DNA from: CAHJXG01 sp965277495
GTDB taxonomy: Bacteria; Pseudomonadota; Alphaproteobacteria; Acetobacterales; Acetobacteraceae
Length of the DNA: 64,000 bases
Assembly (NCBI GenBank): GCA_965277495.1
Contig: OZ255824.1
Span: 1,922,001 to 1,986,000, forward strand
Direction: 5' to 3'
A program made the position numbers and the translations under genes. The notes under the pieces are model-generated. The model did no database searches. It was given only the letters and a program-made list of their open reading frames with translations, and was not told the DNA's origin. This document shows positions 63,351 to 64,000 of this stretch, one piece after another (the stretch's first letter is position 1; each line of letters opens with the position of its first letter).

Positions 63351-63737
63351 CTACGGTTCCCTCGGCCGCCTCCTAAGCGCCGGACGCGGCAGGTGGACCT
63401 CGTGATATGATCCTGGGACGGCTGCATCGACCGCGGCCTTGACCGCCGGAATGCTGTTCCTCACGACCGGCCATGCCGGGCTGGACAAGACAACCAGCGC
63501 CAGCCGGCGCCCCGTCAGGTTCTGCTGATAGCGGATGCGTTGATCGGCGGTCAGCATGACCTCGAAGCCTGCCCGCTCAGCCGCCAACAGCAGATCGCCA
63601 TTGCTCAGGTCCGACCAGCCTTCATCCTCAGTCGTCCGAACGGTGTGACCCGCCAAATGCCGCCGGACGCCCCAGGGAATGTTCTTATCCAACAGAACTG
63701 AGGGCACGTTGCCGCTTGGCGTATTGATAGATGGCAA
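63351..63737 (-). CDS. DUF5615 PIN-like toxin
   Basis: A 128-residue protein with the DUF5615 pattern: VLLDKNIPWGVRRHL near the start, HTVRTTEDEGWSDLSNGDLLLAAERAGFEVMLTADQ in the middle. This PIN-like fold is a presumed RNase toxin; acidic residues (LLDKN, SNGDLL, TADQ) fit the metal site. ATG 63737 overlaps the antitoxin gene by 53 bp; GTG 63707 is an alternative that gives a more typical N-terminus. Confidence 0.78.
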   Translation of the reverse strand: MPSINTPSGNVPSVLLDKNIPWGVRRHLAGHTVRTTEDEGWSDLSNGDLLLAAERAGFEVMLTADQRIRYQQNLTGRRLALVVLSSPAWPVVRNSIPAVKAAVDAAVPGSYHEVHLPRPALRRRPREP

Positions 63738-63915
63738 GCACGTTCTCTGGTGAGGTGCGGAGTTGGTAATTCTCCACCACGTCCTGCACAGACTCGCCCA
63801 AGTCCATGTTTTCGACGATCAGATCGGCCGGCATGCGCGGATCTTCACGCAGCGCCGGAACGCCGGAGATGAACCCCGGGCGGGAAATCACGAGCGGACA
63901 GTCTGACCAGTCCAT
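63685..63915 (-). CDS. DUF433 antitoxin
   Basis: A 76-residue protein with the DUF433 signature CPLVISRPGFISGVPALREDPRMPADLIVENMDLGESVQDVVENY, shown here in spaced blocks. It is the usual partner of DUF5615 toxins and carries a helix-turn-helix for DNA binding and autoregulation. The toxin gene overlaps its 3' end. Start ATG 63915 near the window edge. Confidence 0.8.
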   Translation of the reverse strand: MDWSDCPLVISRPGFISGVPALREDPRMPADLIVENMDLGESVQDVVENYQLRTSPENVLAIYQYAKRQRALSSVG

Positions 63916-64000
63916 AATGAGCCTACGGGCAAAAGGAGCTTAAGAGTACCGTATCACATATGGGGTGGGATGGCGTGGCCGGCGCAAAGAGAGTCGGCTT

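Overview
The window comes from a high-GC phototrophic alphaproteobacterium. It carries the purple-bacterial reaction centre and LH1 genes (pufBALMC), bacteriochlorophyll genes bchCXYZ and carotenoid genes crtCDEF, together with a PQQ-dependent alcohol-type dehydrogenase. This mix points to the Acetobacteraceae (a Rhodopila, Rhodovastum or Acidiphilium type of organism). That assignment is inference, since no rRNA gene is present.

Layout. 0-9.5 kb: a sigma54 activator, a PHB-depolymerase-like esterase, an SPFH protein, a DUF3311/sodium-solute symporter pair, a DUF2252 protein and two tandem Crp/Fnr regulators. 9.8-14.7 kb: a glycosyltransferase, then an OmpR-type two-component system followed by a DegP/HtrA protease with a clear terminator. 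14.7-21.9 kb: a small membrane protein, the Kup K+ transporter, an MmgE/PrpD protein divergent from its likely LysR regulator, glycogen synthase and an AI-2E-family permease. 22-25.6 kb: pqiABC, translationally overlapping. 25.7-29.3 kb: a periplasmic oxidation module made of a quinoprotein dehydrogenase, a sulfocyanin-like blue copper protein and small secreted proteins.

29.5-35.2 kb is a mobile-element graveyard. It holds a deleted IS630 transposase, a truncated tyrosine recombinase, a collapsed IS66 (tnpA with an in-frame stop, tnpB fused to tnpC), an orphan methyltransferase, toxin-like debris and one intact IS66-type element with perfect 17-bp ends. 35.4-43.5 kb is a single-direction run on the minus strand, catA-catB-catC-eamA-substrate-binding protein-livH-livM-livGF: catechol ortho-cleavage next to a branched-chain-type ABC importer whose two ATPases are fused. 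43.5-47 kb: a large TPR protein and a KirBac K+ channel.

47-61.5 kb is the photosynthesis cluster. The minus strand reads crtE-crtF-bchC-bchX-bchY-bchZ-pufB-pufA-pufL-pufM-pufC, a terminator, then a membrane-anchored cytochrome c with two tandem haem domains. crtD-crtC diverge from crtE. CrtE makes GGPP; CrtC, CrtD and CrtF act in the spirilloxanthin branch; BchXYZ and BchC make the late bacteriochlorophyll a steps; Puf proteins form LH1-RC. PpsR/CrtJ-type palindromes occur as 8-bp-spaced pairs upstream of bchC and between crtE and crtD, which implies redox/light control. Other pigment genes (bchFNBHLM, crtBI, puhA) are not in the window.

61.7-64 kb: a lower-GC stretch with a SIR2-domain protein of the type used in anti-phage defence, and a DUF433/DUF5615 toxin-antitoxin pair. 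Statements about base composition are by eye, not computed.
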